Of a stretch of 64,000 nt of DNA, positions 62,371 through 64,000 are shown one piece after another. Position 1 is the stretch's first letter. The number at the start of each line of letters is the position of its first letter. Made by a program: the position numbers and the translations under genes. Under the pieces are notes generated by a model that saw nothing but the letters and a program-made list of their open reading frames with translations, did no database searches and was not told where the DNA came from. The DNA is from Sistotremastrum niveocremeum HHB9708 (taxonomy: Eukaryota > Basidiomycota > Agaricomycetes > Sistotremastrales > Sistotremastraceae): the NCBI GenBank assembly GCA_001630475.1, contig KV419436.1, positions 54,165 to 118,164 on the forward strand. Reading direction: 5' to 3'.

Positions 62371-62468
62371 CTTCTGAAAAAATTAGACCTACTAATTGTA
62401 CTTTTGAGTACTTTTTAGTACTCCAGAGCGCTCAAAAGTACAATTAGTAGGTCTAATTTTTTCAGAAG
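62371..62468. mobile_element. 98-bp long-hairpin element, copy 3, intron-like
   Basis: Starts CTTCTGAAAAAATTAGACC and ends with the inverted arm. Reading 62368-62465 as an intron (GTTCTT...TTTTTTCAG, 98 nt) joins the recombinase in frame. No clear target duplication beyond TT. Confidence 0.8.
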
Positions 62469-62932
62469 TTGGGCAGACAGTACACTCAGGATATACGACC
62501 ACGGCGTGCGCACATATCTAGATTTCTGTTTGCGAGAACAGATTCCAGCTGACAGGATTCTCCCCGCCGATGAGACAGTGCTCGCTGCCTTTGCTGCAAC
62601 CTTTGCAGGGCGAAAGTCAGGTTCAGCAGCGAAAAACGCTGTCGCGGCAGTGCGAGCCTGGCATCTTGCGCAGGGTTTCCAGTGGTCCGTATCACCTCAG
62701 GTTCAGCAGGTTATAGCTGGCGTACAAAATTTGGCTCCCGCATCATCTGTCCGCCCACCTCGTCCTCCCATCACGCCGCAGCTGCTTCACATCCTCCACC
62801 AGTGTCTTGATTTGCAGCGATCTTTTGATCGTGCAGTGTTCGCAGCAGCGTTAGTGGCCTTCTGGGGCCAATGTCGCCTTGGAGATTTCCTTCCTGGATC
62901 AAGTCGAGGGTGGCACATCAACTCCTTTCCAG

Positions 62933-63388
62933 TAGTGTTTGAAAGTCGGGTCAGGTCAGGTTTTGGGCACCTCAGAGGCAATGACTGCGACTTCTAGCAG
63001 TCATGGTCATGAGATTTTGCCATGACCATGACTGCTAGTGGTTGCGGTCTTGCCAAAGTTGGGTGACCATGACCAGACTTTGACCGGTCTTGCGGTCATG
63101 ACCTCAAAAAAGTTCTAAATCTCCACTTTTTAGTACTTAATCTGGTTTGTTGGACTTCATATATGATGTATATGACAAGCAGAACACACCAGAAGGCCTG
63201 GGGAAGGCTCTAGACAATGATCTACCTATGTTGGTCATGGGGTCTGGTCGAGCATCACCGGGAGGTCCATGACTGCAACCTGACCATGAGCCCCAAGGCA
63301 TGACCATGACCACGGTCTGGTCACAGTGGTCAGGTTCCAGTCAAGTTACGGTTTTTGAGCGGTCGCGTGACCCAACTTTCAAACACTA
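62933..63388. mobile_element. hAT-type MITE, 456 bp, in the recombinase gene
   Basis: Termini TAGTGTTTGAAAGT and inverse (the first 14 bases pair exactly); target duplication CTTTCCAG, 8 bp. The interior is rich in GGTCATGACC motifs. Removing it with one target copy rejoins the recombinase frame. Confidence 0.9.
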
Positions 63389-63641
63389 CTTTCCAGCCAG
63401 ATCCCATTTTCGGCCATCCAGACGCGATCCGCGCAGCCACATCATTTTTCTACCTTCTACGAAGACTCATCAACGGGATGGCGAGAGTGTCATCCTCACT
63501 GAACAGGTTGCTCCGTTAGACCCCTCTATCGCTGTCCGAGCTATCCTACCTGCCGGTCTGGTGTCTGACTCGTCCCCTCTTTTCGCATTCATTGGCACTC
63601 AAGTATGGAGGACCGTTCTGGTAAATAATCGTACAGGCTAA

Positions 63642-64000
63642 AAGTGGTCCGTACCATGGTAAAATTGCCTTATTTGGGCAAGGTTTCTGACAAATCTGGG
63701 GAGTTTGGACCAATTTTGGACGCCAAGGCACAGTGTGGCGTTGGCGCAGAAATTGCCCTGGTACACGCGGACACAAGTGCAAATTTCTGAGTTTTCAGCG
63801 CCAAACTGGAAATTTTGCTGATTCGCACGCCAAACTTGGTTTTTTTCTCAGCACACGCCAATCACTGATTTTTGCAAACGCACGCCAATGTTGGGCAGAT
63901 TGCAAAAAAAAAGTTTGTGGACGCGCGGCAAGATGTGTGTGCGGACGGATCACTCAGTGGCGCGCGCGGATCACTTTCTGTACATACAGCAGCTATCCAG
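63642..64000. other. Repetitive sequence at the window edge
   Basis: Repeated ACGCCAA and TTTTGC words suggest another non-coding insertion or the element's terminal region. I could not find its boundaries. Confidence 0.4.

Larger units (their letters stand above)
62101..63641 (+). pseudogene. Tyrosine recombinase of the DIRS-like element, split twice
   Basis: The frame overlaps the RNase H end and reads PIVDNPIEIDLPAIAGL, then SRSGKPNGGVIAF. It is interrupted by hairpin copy 3, continues SWADSTLRIYDHGVRTYLDF, a core-binding region (KSGSAAKNAVAAVRAWH, LAPASSVRPPRPPIT) and FWGQCRLGDFLP. It is broken by a hAT MITE and goes on with IIFLPSTKTHQRDGESVILT and LDPSIAVRAILPAGL. The catalytic H-x-x-R and Tyr part is not in view; sequence after about 63590 diverges. 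It would insert element circles by strand exchange. Confidence 0.75.
57107..64000 (+). mobile_element. Wrecked DIRS-like (tyrosine recombinase) retrotransposon
   Basis: Order: Gag with a zinc knuckle, RT-RNase H, then a tyrosine recombinase frame overlapping the RT stop in another frame. That order and the lack of a protease or DDE integrase indicate the DIRS class, which integrates by site-specific recombination through a circular DNA. I found no terminal repeats; the 3' end may lie beyond the window. Coding is broken by a nonsense codon, a frameshift and six inserted non-coding elements, so this copy cannot be autonomous. Confidence 0.8.

Overview
The window is nuclear DNA of a filamentous basidiomycete, probably an agaricomycete. 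Nearly every gene is split by short introns (mostly 40-75 nt, GT...AG). The families are fungal: C2-NACHT-WD40 STAND proteins, Zn2Cys6 regulators, MSB1, SNG1/DUF3533. The retroelement is of the tyrosine-recombinase (DIRS-like) type. I cannot name the genus from sequence alone. A run of 100 Ns at 20990-21089 is a scaffold gap. Exon boundaries are my own hand splicing, checked for frame, splice signals and agreement between paralogues.

Layout. 1-10.3 kb: the 3' part of one NACHT-WD40 gene, then a complete tandem paralogue (C2, helical linker, NACHT, WD40). 10.9-12.2 kb: HSP10 on the minus strand and a TA-flanked MITE in the divergent promoter region. 12.4-18.8 kb: an MSB1-like morphogenesis protein and a 510-residue catalase, convergent. 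21.6-23.3 kb: a probable 7TM membrane protein. 24.9-30.2 kb: an SNG1-like membrane protein and a small kinase-like protein. 31.4-36.7 kb: a second complete C2-NACHT-WD40 gene. 37.2-41.3 kb: an OMA1-type mitochondrial protease facing a gene that splices in frame into two BIR domains plus a casein kinase 1 domain. 43.0-50.2 kb: two paralogous Zn2Cys6 regulators sharing a 13-nt microexon in the zinc cluster. 53.1-54.6 kb: a decayed paralogue of the 7TM gene.

From 57.1 kb to the end lies a wrecked DIRS-like retroelement (Gag with SAP-like and CCHC parts, RT-RNase H, tyrosine recombinase). It is cut by three hAT-type MITEs with 8-bp target duplications and by three long-hairpin elements, one nested inside a MITE. 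Directly upstream of Gag sits a 181-bp copy of the 3' end of the kinase-like gene from 30.2 kb.

Biologically the window mixes housekeeping genes (HSP10, catalase, OMA1, MSB1) with accessory ones (STAND/NLR-like genes, regulators, 7TM genes, mobile DNA). The strongest unusual candidates are the BIR-CK1 fusion, the hairpin element that behaves like an intron in the recombinase gene, and the 181-bp host fragment abutting the retroelement.
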